This document shows positions 37,387-47,190 of a stretch of 63,990 bases of DNA, one piece after another. How positions within the stretch are numbered: the first letter of the stretch is position 1; each line of letters begins with the position of its first letter. The stretch is taken from contig JANBQC010000088.1 in NCBI GenBank assembly GCA_027576995.1, positions 1-63,990 on the forward strand, given 5' to 3'. Source of the DNA: Dimargaris cristalligena (taxonomy: Eukaryota > Kickxellomycota > Dimargaritomycetes > Dimargaritales > Dimargaritaceae). Position numbers and translations under genes: made by a program. The notes beneath the pieces were generated by a model. It worked only from the letters and a program-made list of their open reading frames with translations. It was not told the DNA's origin and searched no databases.

Positions 37387-40300
37387 ATGGACGACCCGCC
37401 CTCGTCCACCACCAGCCGTGCTGCTACCAAGGCCCAGCTCGAGCCTGAGACCGAGACGGCCCCCATACCCATTGGCCGCCAAGCCTCCTCGAATAATGGC
37501 AATCGCCCCGAACTCAAGGGTCTCACCTTGGAGTATGTCGACCATTTCTTAAACGACGAGGTCGGCACCCCCATCGCCCACGCAAACGACATTGGCACTG
37601 AGGTCCTGGAACGATTCGGTCCCCGGCCCAACGATCCCTTTCGGGCCGAGCCCTACCCCCTGCCCCCCATTCCCACCCAACCCATACCGGTCACGTCCAT
37701 GCAACCCACCACCGAGCCTGCCTTGAGCACCAGCTCACCGTCCAACCCGGCCTTGTTGGTCCCTTCCTCGCGAACTTTGAGTCAACAGCGGTCCATCCCT
37801 AACCTGAATTCCAAGTACCGTTCCAAGAGTCCGGGTAAACCCAATAATAATAATAATAATAATAATGGCGGGGCCGCCAGCATGGCCAACCTCTGGCAGT
37901 ACCCGCCGGTCTTGACCGTTCCCCAGCAGGCTAAGTTTCGCCCCAGCCCCCTCGGCACCGGGGACCCTAAGCCCCACCCTAATGGCCTTTCCTCGCCCTT
38001 GGCCAGTCCCCTACCCCAAGCATCCTCACCCGAGGCCCGTATCTCTGATTATAATACCGCCCCCAGTCTGGGTACATCCTCCTTGCTTAACCAAACGGCC
38101 CCCGCCCCCAACCCCAATAACGCGCGCTCCCCACAGTTGAATACTGCCAAGACCTCCAGCGGTTCGCTAGGTAATATCCATGCCCACCCCGGCAACGGCT
38201 CTCCACCGGCTCCCGGTCCCGAGCTCTCCCTGCGCTCGCGCGCCCAATCCTCGGGGGATGCGGTAGATATTACCGAAACCAGCACCCCCTTTACCAGCCC
38301 CCCATTACCGGCCCCCCAGCCCGCCCTTTTGGCCACCCCCACCTCCACCACTAAGCCTAAATCCAATACCGTCGAGTCAGGCCCCAACTCCACCCCCACA
38401 GGGGCCCACCTGCCGGTTCCCCAGGCCAATGGCCTCCCCGATCTCAACCACTCCGAACGCAACTTGACCCCCACCCCCCGGAAGAAGCACCGATCGGCTA
38501 GTGGTCGCTCGTCAGTCACCAACGATAACAACTCCCGAACCTCCCAGGATCTGCCTACTCCCCCGGTCGCCATCAGCGCCACCTCGTATTCCGGCGATAA
38601 CAATGCCGGCCTTAGTGCCATTTTTCTGAAGCGGAACGCCGATTTCCACATGCTTTTCAAGGAAATTCCCATCAGTGAGCTACTCAATGACGACTATGGC
38701 TGTGCCCTGCAGCGCGATATTCTCGTGCAGGGACGCCTTTACATTACCGATTCCTTCGTCTGTTTCCACGCCAATATTTTTGGCTGGGTGACCCATTTGG
38801 TGGTCCAGTTCTCCGAAATTGTGTCGATTGAAAAACGCATGACGGCCCTCATTATCCCCAACGCCATCCAAATCGCCACTTTACATGTCAAGTACTTCTT
38901 TGGCTCATTTATCTACCGAGACGCCGCATATTCCCAGTTGGTAGACCTTTGGAAGAAACACCACCCGGGGCTGAAAGTACCGGGAGAGGGCGGTCCAGCG
39001 ACTAATTCAATCACCAGTCTGGCGCTGACAGGTGATCAGGCCATCGAGGACGGTACCGAGGCCGGGATCGATCAATCGGATGACGGGGATGGTGCCGTTT
39101 CTCGGCGTCACCGGGAACGCCGCCGTCGTCGCTCCGTTGAATCAACCGATCACTCGACGGACGGGGACAGTTACTCCAGCTATGACTCGGAATGGTCGGA
39201 TGGCAGTAGTTACACCGAGAGCTATTCCGGGTCTAGTGACGAGTACACCGATGAAAACGACGATGTTGTTAGCGGCACCGAGAGTACCGCCACGCTGAAA
39301 CAGGCGGGCCAAACTGAGGAAACCCCAGTGGTTTCGCCCGATCCAGCTGCAGGCGGGGCATCCGCTAGTAATTTAACCCAAACGGCCACCACCACCGCCC
39401 GAAAGTTGGCCAAAACGGTCCAAAGTTTCGTCTCAGGTGCTGATGAGACCCCCATGACAGCGGTTGCCAAGAAGGAATCCCAGTCTTTCCCCGACGCCGC
39501 GAATTCCAGCGGAATTTTTAAGAATGCCAACAAATCGGAGAATATCTTGGGTAAAGCCACGACCACCAATGGTTCCCCGGATACCAAAGAGTCCCCGAGC
39601 ACTAACGCCAGTCCCCAACCACCGGATCTCATCCGATCCATGAGCGCCCGCGGGGTCAATCGCCCGAACGGACGCAAACCCAGTGCCCCTGATTCCGAGG
39701 AAGCCCAGCGCAAGAAGTATTACGGTAAACGCATTGGGCCCGGTATGAGTAGCACGGCCAATGTCCATACCACCCCCGTCATTACCAGTTCGAACCGGTC
39801 AGCCATGCTGTCCGCGATGATGAAGGATAAGAATAAAAGTACCAACGGTCTGGATTCCGCTGGACCGGCCTCGGGCCGGGAATCGCCGTCCGAGCCTACC
39901 CCGGCGGAACATCCCCAGCCCGACAGTCGGGAGGATACCGCGCCCACTGTGGCCGCAACCACCACGGCCGCCCCTAGTCCGGCGATCCTGGCCCCTGCAC
40001 CCCCGTCCAGTTGCCCCTGCCTCCCGGCCAACGAGCACTACGATGTACAGGCCATTGACGAGACGTTTAGCTGCTGCCTATCGGTCGCTTACAAACTCCT
40101 GTTCAATGGGGCCGTACCGCCGGAACTACTTCCGGGTGAAGTCAAGGGCCCCGAAGAAGCACCGCTTTACGGGCGCTTTATTATGGACTATTTAACCTCC
40201 GATAAGCAAAATAACCGGGACATCACTATTTCGCCCTGGCAGCCGGGCTCGGGTCCCCCGCCGCACCTAACCAGTCCCATCTACAACCAAACCGTTGAGC

Positions 40301-41472
40301 TGCGTACCCTCCGCTATATCCGCCCCATTAACGCCCCCATTGGCCCTAAACAGGCTACCTGCGATATTACCGAGGCCTGCGTCCTCAAGGACTTTGCGAA
40401 AGCCGTGGTGATTGATATCACCACCTTTACGCTCGATGTGCCCTCGGGCTCCTGCTTCCACACCAAGGCCCGCGTATGCCTGATGAACGCCGGGCAGTAC
40501 CGTACCCGCATGATCGTGACCCACAAGGTCGTGTGGACCAAATCCTCCTGGATCAAGGGGCCCGTGGAAAAGGGGTCCATCGAGGGTAACAATGTCTATT
40601 TCCGGGGACTCGGCGAATTCCTCAACCAGTTCCTCCAGTCCCATCCACAGTTTGCCTCCTCACCCGAACGGCCCTCCCTGGCCGTGGCGGCCGGTGCGGG
40701 TGCCGGCGATGCCAAGGCGGACTCGCGTAAGACGGGTGCCGGTGACGCCCGCAAATCCCGTCGACGACGAAGTGGGTCGCGTACCCGTACTACCTCTGAA
40801 GGCAAACCCTCGGGCCGGCGTCGCCATCGCCGTCGGGGCGAGGGTAAGTCGGCGGAATGCGACCGGGACGGGGTTACGAGAGGTCTGGATGGATCCTCTT
40901 CGCAGAACCTTCTGGCCCAGTCCGTTATCGCTGATACCAGTGCCCGTCCCGACCCCAACGTGTTAAACCAGACCGAAAACCCCGTGTTCCGCTGGCTTTA
41001 CAGTTGGCTACCCATCGTCACCCCTAACCAAATCGAAAATTCCATCAAACAGTCGGCCATCCCTAACAAAGTCCTGTCGTCGGCCCAATCGGTGTCGTCT
41101 ACCCTGCAGCGAGTTACCTCCGACGTCTCCGCGGTCGCCGGCAACGATGAAGGCGGCTGTGAGCGGGCGGCAGTTGGCAGTTCTGCCCTGAGTCGACACG
41201 GCACCTCGGCTTGCTCTAATCTTCAACGCCGGGGGGCATTCCGTAAACCGTCCGCCACCTCGCTTGAATTGCCGTCCATGGGCGTTCAGTCCTACGCCAC
41301 GGACTTCTCGTACTGGATCATGACCGTACTCCTTTGCCTAGGCCTGGCCGTGCTGATTATATTCTGCGCCTTGACGTACATGGAGTTGCGGGTTCTGTCC
41401 AACCATTTGGCCGCTTTGACCCAGCAGCAGACTGATATCATTAGGTTATTCCAGCCCACTACTTTGCAATGA
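37387..41472 (+). CDS. LAM/GRAMD1-type sterol transfer protein (GRAM, VASt, TM)
   Basis: A single-exon ORF of 1,361 residues. The N-terminal ~410 residues are Pro/Ser/Asn-rich and disordered, including an Asn run encoded by AAT repeats. A GRAM/PH-like domain (about 413-520) starts NADFHMLFKEIPISELL and includes RLYITDSFVCFHANIFGW. An acidic Ser/Asp/Tyr linker follows. The VASt (StART-like) domain (about 881-1085) includes YDVQAIDETFS, GRFIMDYLTSDK, VELRTLRYIRPI and MIVTHKVVWTKSSW. A basic Arg-rich segment comes next, then one transmembrane helix near 1307-1330 (YWIMTVLLCLGLAVLIIFCA) and a short tail. This is the fungal Lam/Ysp2 (animal Aster) layout: anchored in the ER and moving sterol between ER and plasma membrane at contact sites. 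One VASt is present, whereas some yeast paralogs have two. It lies head-to-head with the giant gene. Confidence 0.93.
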   Translation: MDDPPSSTTSRAATKAQLEPETETAPIPIGRQASSNNGNRPELKGLTLEYVDHFLNDEVGTPIAHANDIGTEVLERFGPRPNDPFRAEPYPLPPIPTQPIPVTSMQPTTEPALSTSSPSNPALLVPSSRTLSQQRSIPNLNSKYRSKSPGKPNNNNNNNNGGAASMANLWQYPPVLTVPQQAKFRPSPLGTGDPKPHPNGLSSPLASPLPQASSPEARISDYNTAPSLGTSSLLNQTAPAPNPNNARSPQLNTAKTSSGSLGNIHAHPGNGSPPAPGPELSLRSRAQSSGDAVDITETSTPFTSPPLPAPQPALLATPTSTTKPKSNTVESGPNSTPTGAHLPVPQANGLPDLNHSERNLTPTPRKKHRSASGRSSVTNDNNSRTSQDLPTPPVAISATSYSGDNNAGLSAIFLKRNADFHMLFKEIPISELLNDDYGCALQRDILVQGRLYITDSFVCFHANIFGWVTHLVVQFSEIVSIEKRMTALIIPNAIQIATLHVKYFFGSFIYRDAAYSQLVDLWKKHHPGLKVPGEGGPATNSITSLALTGDQAIEDGTEAGIDQSDDGDGAVSRRHRERRRRRSVESTDHSTDGDSYSSYDSEWSDGSSYTESYSGSSDEYTDENDDVVSGTESTATLKQAGQTEETPVVSPDPAAGGASASNLTQTATTTARKLAKTVQSFVSGADETPMTAVAKKESQSFPDAANSSGIFKNANKSENILGKATTTNGSPDTKESPSTNASPQPPDLIRSMSARGVNRPNGRKPSAPDSEEAQRKKYYGKRIGPGMSSTANVHTTPVITSSNRSAMLSAMMKDKNKSTNGLDSAGPASGRESPSEPTPAEHPQPDSREDTAPTVAATTTAAPSPAILAPAPPSSCPCLPANEHYDVQAIDETFSCCLSVAYKLLFNGAVPPELLPGEVKGPEEAPLYGRFIMDYLTSDKQNNRDITISPWQPGSGPPPHLTSPIYNQTVELRTLRYIRPINAPIGPKQATCDITEACVLKDFAKAVVIDITTFTLDVPSGSCFHTKARVCLMNAGQYRTRMIVTHKVVWTKSSWIKGPVEKGSIEGNNVYFRGLGEFLNQFLQSHPQFASSPERPSLAVAAGAGAGDAKADSRKTGAGDARKSRRRRSGSRTRTTSEGKPSGRRRHRRRGEGKSAECDRDGVTRGLDGSSSQNLLAQSVIADTSARPDPNVLNQTENPVFRWLYSWLPIVTPNQIENSIKQSAIPNKVLSSAQSVSSTLQRVTSDVSAVAGNDEGGCERAAVGSSALSRHGTSACSNLQRRGAFRKPSATSLELPSMGVQSYATDFSYWIMTVLLCLGLAVLIIFCALTYMELRVLSNHLAALTQQQTDIIRLFQPTTLQ

Positions 41473-41549
41473 GCTCCCTGAAACCGAGAAAACGAGGGAA
41501 AGAAAGACCAAAGATTTAGGCAAAGGAGCACGTTCCATTCCGCGTATCG

Positions 41550-41581
<32 letters not shown>

Positions 41582-43047
41582 TTAACGCCTGGCCTTTCCA
41601 TCCCTTTTGATAATGGAATACCTCTTTATAACATACCTAACCCTATTTATTTGCACTCTTATTTTCGTTATAGGCCATGTTTATTCTGATACCCACCCCA
41701 TATATGATCGTCGAACGAACCGATTGCGTTTTTTGTTTCTTAGCAGCCATCATTTGGAATATCTCTATGTATGGGACGAGAGGAGAAGTGCCCCCTTTTG
41801 GTTACACTGTTGGTAGAGCCCACTAAGTATTGGCACAGGTCTGTCTAAGCCTCTAAACCTTCAGCATTTAAGATGATTGCATTTGTATCGACAGTCCAAG
41901 TTTGCTGGACGCATTGTTTACTTTATTATTTTGAACATTCGTATACTTGCCCATCCCTTTTTCTCTTATCTTAAGGTACAGTTTGGATGCGCTTCGACGG
42001 TGAATTATTTTATTGGTTTACTAACGGGATGTCCCTTTGAACGCAATGCTTGTGCTAACCAAACCGCCAATCGAGTCCGGTACGTTAAGTCGATTGGCTC
42101 CTTTATTTTATTTCATTTTGGTTAAAAAATTCCATGAATCATTTCTTGTCTCTGCTAATGTGCTTCTTACCAGAAACCCGTGTCATTGACTAAGCGATTT
42201 GTTAGTGTATTTGTCCAAATTGCTCCCCCTCTTCCTCCCCAACCTGGGGTTTCCTAACGCCTTTTTTTTTGGGTACATTTTACGCAGTCATATGGTACTG
42301 CCTTTTGTAATTTGTGATTAATTTCAGCTGAGGCTACACTCATGACCTAGTTGCATTTTCTCCTCTCGCATTACCACCACCTCTCTATCTTCACGTATAC
42401 CTTATACTATTCCTATTGGGTTTGCTACTATTATATGTACTTCCTTGTATTCCTTAACCTCCTAAACATTTACACCTACACTTACCCCGCTTTTTTATTT
42501 TTTTATTTTTTTGCAAAACAAACTACAACTGCTCAACATTTATTACTTACCTCATTTTATTATTATCATCATATCTACTCTGATCCCCACTGCTCTCCTG
42601 CTCATTAAAGATCTATGCTCTTCCCTTCACACATATCCGGACCCTATTAAATCGCTATATTTTTCAACTTTAATTGTTGCCGAACCTACTTTAGGTCCAA
42701 CCATTTGTTTCATTTGGTAAATGCATTTGTCCAAAAAATCCCCCCTATGGCGCTGAATAATTGACGGGTCTGGCTACCAGGGTCACATACGCAGTAAGCG
42801 TCTGTAATTCAAATCTCCAGGATATTGTATGCTTCTTCGCATAAACGCATTTTAGTAAGAGGCATATGGACCGCGACATTATTTACCTCACGGAAACTAA
42901 TGGGAAATTACCAAGTGAGGTTGATGGAGCGTATCCGCCAGGATGGTCCCCCACAAATATCTTTTGGTTTGGGTATCTAACGGCAATTTTCTGCGTTCGC
43001 TTAACCATACAGACATACTCGCCTATTCGCAGTTTCCAGACAACTAG
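41473..43047. other. Intergenic DNA, T-rich, with ATT microsatellite
   Basis: Follows the LAM-type stop. T-rich low-complexity DNA whose ORFs encode only hydrophobic Phe/Leu/Tyr runs, the expected product of T-rich sequence. No gene. Confidence 0.5.
41551..41581. repeat. (TAT)n trinucleotide microsatellite
   Basis: About ten uninterrupted TAT/ATT units just downstream of the LAM-type gene, probably within its 3' UTR. Confidence 0.95.
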
Positions 43048-43103
43048 CCGCGCAGGGGCTTGGCTATCCGACCGAAATTGAGAATACCGGACATGGTACT
43101 GGT
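43048..43103 (+). repeat. 56-bp exact copy of kinesin coding sequence at the gap edge
   Basis: Bases 43048-43103 are identical and in the same orientation to 43839-43894, which lie in the last exon of the kinesin gene and encode the IAK-motif region. The copy stops exactly where the N run begins and has no gene of its own, which points to a scaffolding or read-end artefact. Confidence 0.95.
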
Positions 43104-43113
43104 NNNNNNNNNN
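43104..43113. other. Assembly gap (10 N)
   Basis: Ten undetermined bases, followed at 43114-43138 by a (TA)n tract. The true distance and order across this point are uncertain. Confidence 0.99.
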
Positions 43114-43690
43114 TATATATATATATATATATATATATCAAAGTATTTATTGTCACGTATGTAATTATTATAGTATAGGAGAAACCCCTGAAATTCGCAA
43201 TAAGGACTAAATAATAACTATTATCAAACCACTAATAGCAAAAAATAATGAATGGAAGGAAAGAGAGGAGAAGAACCAAAAATACGATGCGAAGCTGTTG
43301 ATGTTTATAATATAGGCGAGGGATGAAAGGAAAAAAGCGAGAGGCACAAAAAAGGCGTGTGAAGGCAGTAACAAAATCAGGTAACTATGCAGAGAAGAGA
43401 TGACAAAAAGAGTGTGGAAAAGAGGGGGGCTTTGGTGGTTATCCACATAAATGGGGGATAAAAATAAGGCACCCCCGGATTTCTCCAACTTAATATATAA
43501 ATCAAAACTGCCCAGTTAAAATAAAGTGGCAAGATCCAAGCAATACACCAACTAGGGCAGGGAGAAAGGGACGACAGAGTAGGGGGGGAGGCACGTAAGG
43601 TGTGATTAAAACAAAGAAATGTGGAGAGGGGAGGATGCGGAGAATAGGAATATATATAACTCAGGTCACCACCTAGAGCTAAAATCATGT

Positions 43691-46600
43691 TTAACGGGAC
43701 CAGCCGAGCCACGAGGTACGTTTGTTGGGGGTAGCCGGGGATTCGGTAATTGTGGACAACGCCGATGATCCATTGGTACCGTTGACCTCGCCCGAACCGT
43801 TGGCCACATTAGGACTCCCATTGGCACTTCCGCCTCCACCGCGCAGGGGCTTGGCTATCCGACCGAAATTGAGAATACCGGACATGGTACTGGTCGTGGT
43901 CGCCTTGACGTTCCGGGACTGGCCCAATTTTTCCTTGAGAATCTGGAGTTGCGTTTCGTACTTCTGGCGCTGACTGGCCATTTTCTCCTGCGTATCGAGG
44001 AGGAGGGCCTCGAGACTATCGATGCGTTCGTTACGGGCGCCGAGTTTCCGTTCGGCCATGGCACTCTCCTTCTTGAGGTTCGTGTTCTGGTCCACCAGTT
44101 CCTTCTGGATCGACATGAGCTGGGCGATGTTCTTCTCCAGGATAGCCGTCTTCTGCTGCTGTACGGAGTGGACGTTCTTGCGTCGGAGCATGTTGTTTTC
44201 ATCCCGCGCTTCATCCAACGCCACCTCAAGCTCGATAATCTTTTCGCACCGCATTTGGAGGTCGCGCATCATGGCCTTGCGCATCACGTCGAATTCCTTG
44301 AGCTTGTTCATCATGGACTTCTTGAGGATTTCGATATCCCGCTCGCGCTGGGCCAGGCTGGCCGGGTCGGTGGAGGACGAGACGGACTCGGAGGCAGCCG
44401 CTTCCGCCGTACTGGTCCGTAGTTCGTCGATTTGGTTCTTGAGTTCCGCACCGATTTCCTTCAGTTCGAGGACGGAGGCCCGCAGGTTGCTGTTCTCGTG
44501 GGCCTTGACGTCCCGGTCGGCCTTGGTTTCGTTGAGTTCGTCAATCAGCTGGTCGCGCTTCGAACCGTACTGGGCCTCCAGCCGGTTCTTGAGCTCCTGG
44601 ATGGTTTCGGTAATGTCAATGTCACCATGTTCCTCCTCCTCAGCAATAGTACGGTCGAGCAGCTCTTCGTATTCAAGCTCCAAGGTGTTCAATTTGGCAA
44701 GCATATCAGTGTACTTCTGATTGAGTTGCTCGTTATCCCGGCGCAGGTCCTCGTTGTCGGTTTGGAACTTGGTCAGCTCCTTAACCTTTTCGTTGAGGCG
44801 CTGGGTGAGGGCAACGATGGTGGGGCGACCGGTGGTGTTGGAATCGATGTTGAGATTCTGGAATGCGGCTTGCAGCTCCTGTTCGTCCTTGTTGAGTACG
44901 AACTGGAGTCAGCCAATTAAACAAATAGATTATTAGATATAAGAAAGGGGCCAATAATGTAATGTTAGGAACCACGATAGCAAATACTCTACTTCAAGAT
45001 TATCAATCGGGCAGGCCCGGGAAAATACCAAGAAGCGAGTCCGCATTAAATATATCAACCCAGTACCATACTATCTGAGTAAGAACCGACTGCACAGCAA
45101 ATACTTACCGAGGGATCAATCTCGGACATCATCTTTGCCATCTTCTCTTCCTTGAGTTTCTGCTTGTTCACGGCCCCGGTATCCAGTTGCTGCAGCGACA
45201 TTTCGGTCACCTTCTGTTTCGCCTCGGCCAACTCGCGGGCGATTTCGGCGTTGGACAATTTGTAGCCTTCGATGGTGATGTTGGCCTCTTTGTTGGCATG
45301 GTTCGTCCGGTCCAGCTGGATCTTGATGTGCTGCAGATCCTGCCCCACTTCCTTATTCTCGATGGACAGGGCGGTACTTTCCTCCCTCAGGTACTGGATT
45401 TCGTCGGTCATTTCCTGGGTGACTTTGGTGAGGTCGGTGATCTCGGTTTCCTTCTCGGCCAGTTGGTCGGTCAGTTCGTTTTCCCGTTTGAGGAATTCCT
45501 CCCGTTCGTCGTCGGCGAGGGCCACGGCCGGGGTCATGGGGCGCAGGACGTCGGAAATAATGCTGCCGATGCCTTGCGGGGTGCCGGCGCGACTGCTACG
45601 GGCGCCAATGCCCGGCGAGGTCGGGGCCGAGGGTGATGATGTGGGGGCGGCCGCAGAAGTAGTCGACGATGGCGAACCGCTACGACCCGGAGTGGACGGA
45701 GCATCGCCGCTACTGGGTGCGGGTAGGGCCGCCGGGGCCGGCCGGCCACCAATGGCCCGCGCCCGTTCCAACGTGGCGTACTGCTCGGGGGGTACCGTAC
45801 CGCCCATCCGCCAAATCTTGACTTCGCCCTCCAGCGCACCAATGTAGGATTTGAAGGATATTTCCTGGGCCTTGGCCGATTTGAGCAAGGCCTTGAGTTC
45901 GGCCGGGCTGAGGTCCTGGTTGACCTTGGCCTTGTTCTTGATGGATTTGGCGCGCATACCGAAGCGAAGCGTGCTGATGGTTTCGGCATCATTGTAGGAC
46001 GAGGGCGAACAATTGATAATAAGCGTGGTCCGCGAGTTACCTCCGAGGGATTCCTGGAGAATACGGGTTAGTTTACTGTCTCGATAGGGCACATGGATTG
46101 ATTTGCCGTCCGTCAGGGTGTTGATGACCATACCCAGGGCCGATAGGGACTTATTGATCTTCTTGGCCTCCTCTAGGACTTGACCTGACGCGCCGGTTTT
46201 ACCGACTTTTTCGGAACCGGCTAAATCCACGAGGTATAGTCGCCCGACCTTGGCCTTGCCGTCATTCAGGTTCTTTTGGGTGATGTTAATGACGAAGATG
46301 GAGTGACTCCGGGAACTCTCGGCATTCATGTTGGTATAGGCCACTATACGGGCACTACTACCCTGCTTCATCACCTCATAGACTTCGGGGATGGAGCTAA
46401 CGTATACATCACGCAGGCCTTTCACGTAGACCCCGCGCGACCTCTCCTCATGGATCGGAAGATTGTCGTTCTCGGGGTTAAGCAGATCGCGAATTCTTTC
46501 CATGTAGATTTCCATGTACGAGACTTTGACGGTGTATTCGATGGTATTGGGTGATTCATGGATACTGGTGAAGATGGTTTCGACCATACGGGGAATGACC

Positions 46601-47190
46601 CCCCGCAGGGTGCCATCCTCCGTTTCGGCCCCCATCATGGTGAAGGTCTTACCCGAACCGGTCTGACCATAGGCGAAGACGGTACCGTTGTAGCCGTTGA
46701 ACACATCTGAAGAATGAGGCAATGGGAGGGGGTATACGAGAGAATAAAGAGGAATTAGTGGCCAGGACCAGGAAAAGGGGGTGGGGGTGGGGTCGGAGCA
46801 TATACCCATTGTCTCGGTTTTCTAGAATCAATGCTGGGGCTTGTCGGAGTTAAGTTAAGTAATGCCCGTGTGGATAATTGGCAGAAGTGCTGGGCCAAAG
46901 CGAAAGACGTGGTCTTGGGCCGACCCGCAGCAGGGGGTGGTGGAGTACATGAACGGTATCTACGACTTACCTTCGACGGTTGACCGGACGGAGTAGTTGA
47001 AGAATTCCTCTTGGGAGGTGGCGCTGCCGAAGATCCGGTCAAAGGTGAACGCGCCCTTGAACTCGCTGGAACCGACGACTTTGACGGTCTCATTGTTATC
47101 GTCGATTTCGATGACGGGCACACCGCCATGTTTGAGTTCGTTGGAATTCTGGGGCCGAAACCGACAGATGACCTTGATATTATTTGACAT
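43691..47190 (-). CDS. Kinesin-1 heavy chain (conventional kinesin), 3 exons
   Basis: Exons 47190-46971, 46706-45109 and 44902-43691 (donors GTAAGT and GTAAGT, acceptors CTTCAG and CTCCAG, phases 1 and 0) give 1,009 residues, a little longer than the ~930 usual for fungi. This is a plus-end microtubule motor that moves vesicles and hyphal-tip cargo. Motor domain: VICRFRPQN near the N-terminus, P-loop GQTGSGKT (87-94), NAESSRSH switch I, LVDLAGSEKV switch II (about 232-241) and INKSLSALGMVI. A Pro/Ala/Ser-rich hinge precedes long heptad coiled coils (about 440-930). The tail holds RIAKPLRGG (about 953), the IAK autoinhibition motif of kinesin-1. The ORFs continue into the introns, so the junctions were chosen by motif continuity: exon 1 to 2 restores the DVFNGYNGTVFAYGQ stretch. 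The 3' part lies close to the assembly gap but appears complete. Confidence 0.95.

Noticed and set aside
37843..37866. AAT repeat in the LAM-type gene as a possible sequencing or frameshift problem
   Set aside because: It keeps frame and encodes an Asn run inside a disordered region; such runs are common in fungal proteins.
41607..42720. Several plus-strand ORFs encoding Phe/Leu/Tyr-rich peptides
   Set aside because: Expected from T-rich intergenic DNA; no signal-anchor pattern, splice support or family resemblance.
45055..46809. Kinesin ORF taken as starting at its own first start codon (46809)
   Set aside because: The first ~34 codons are intronic. The CTTCAG acceptor at 46708-46707 joins in phase to exon 1 and restores the motor domain.
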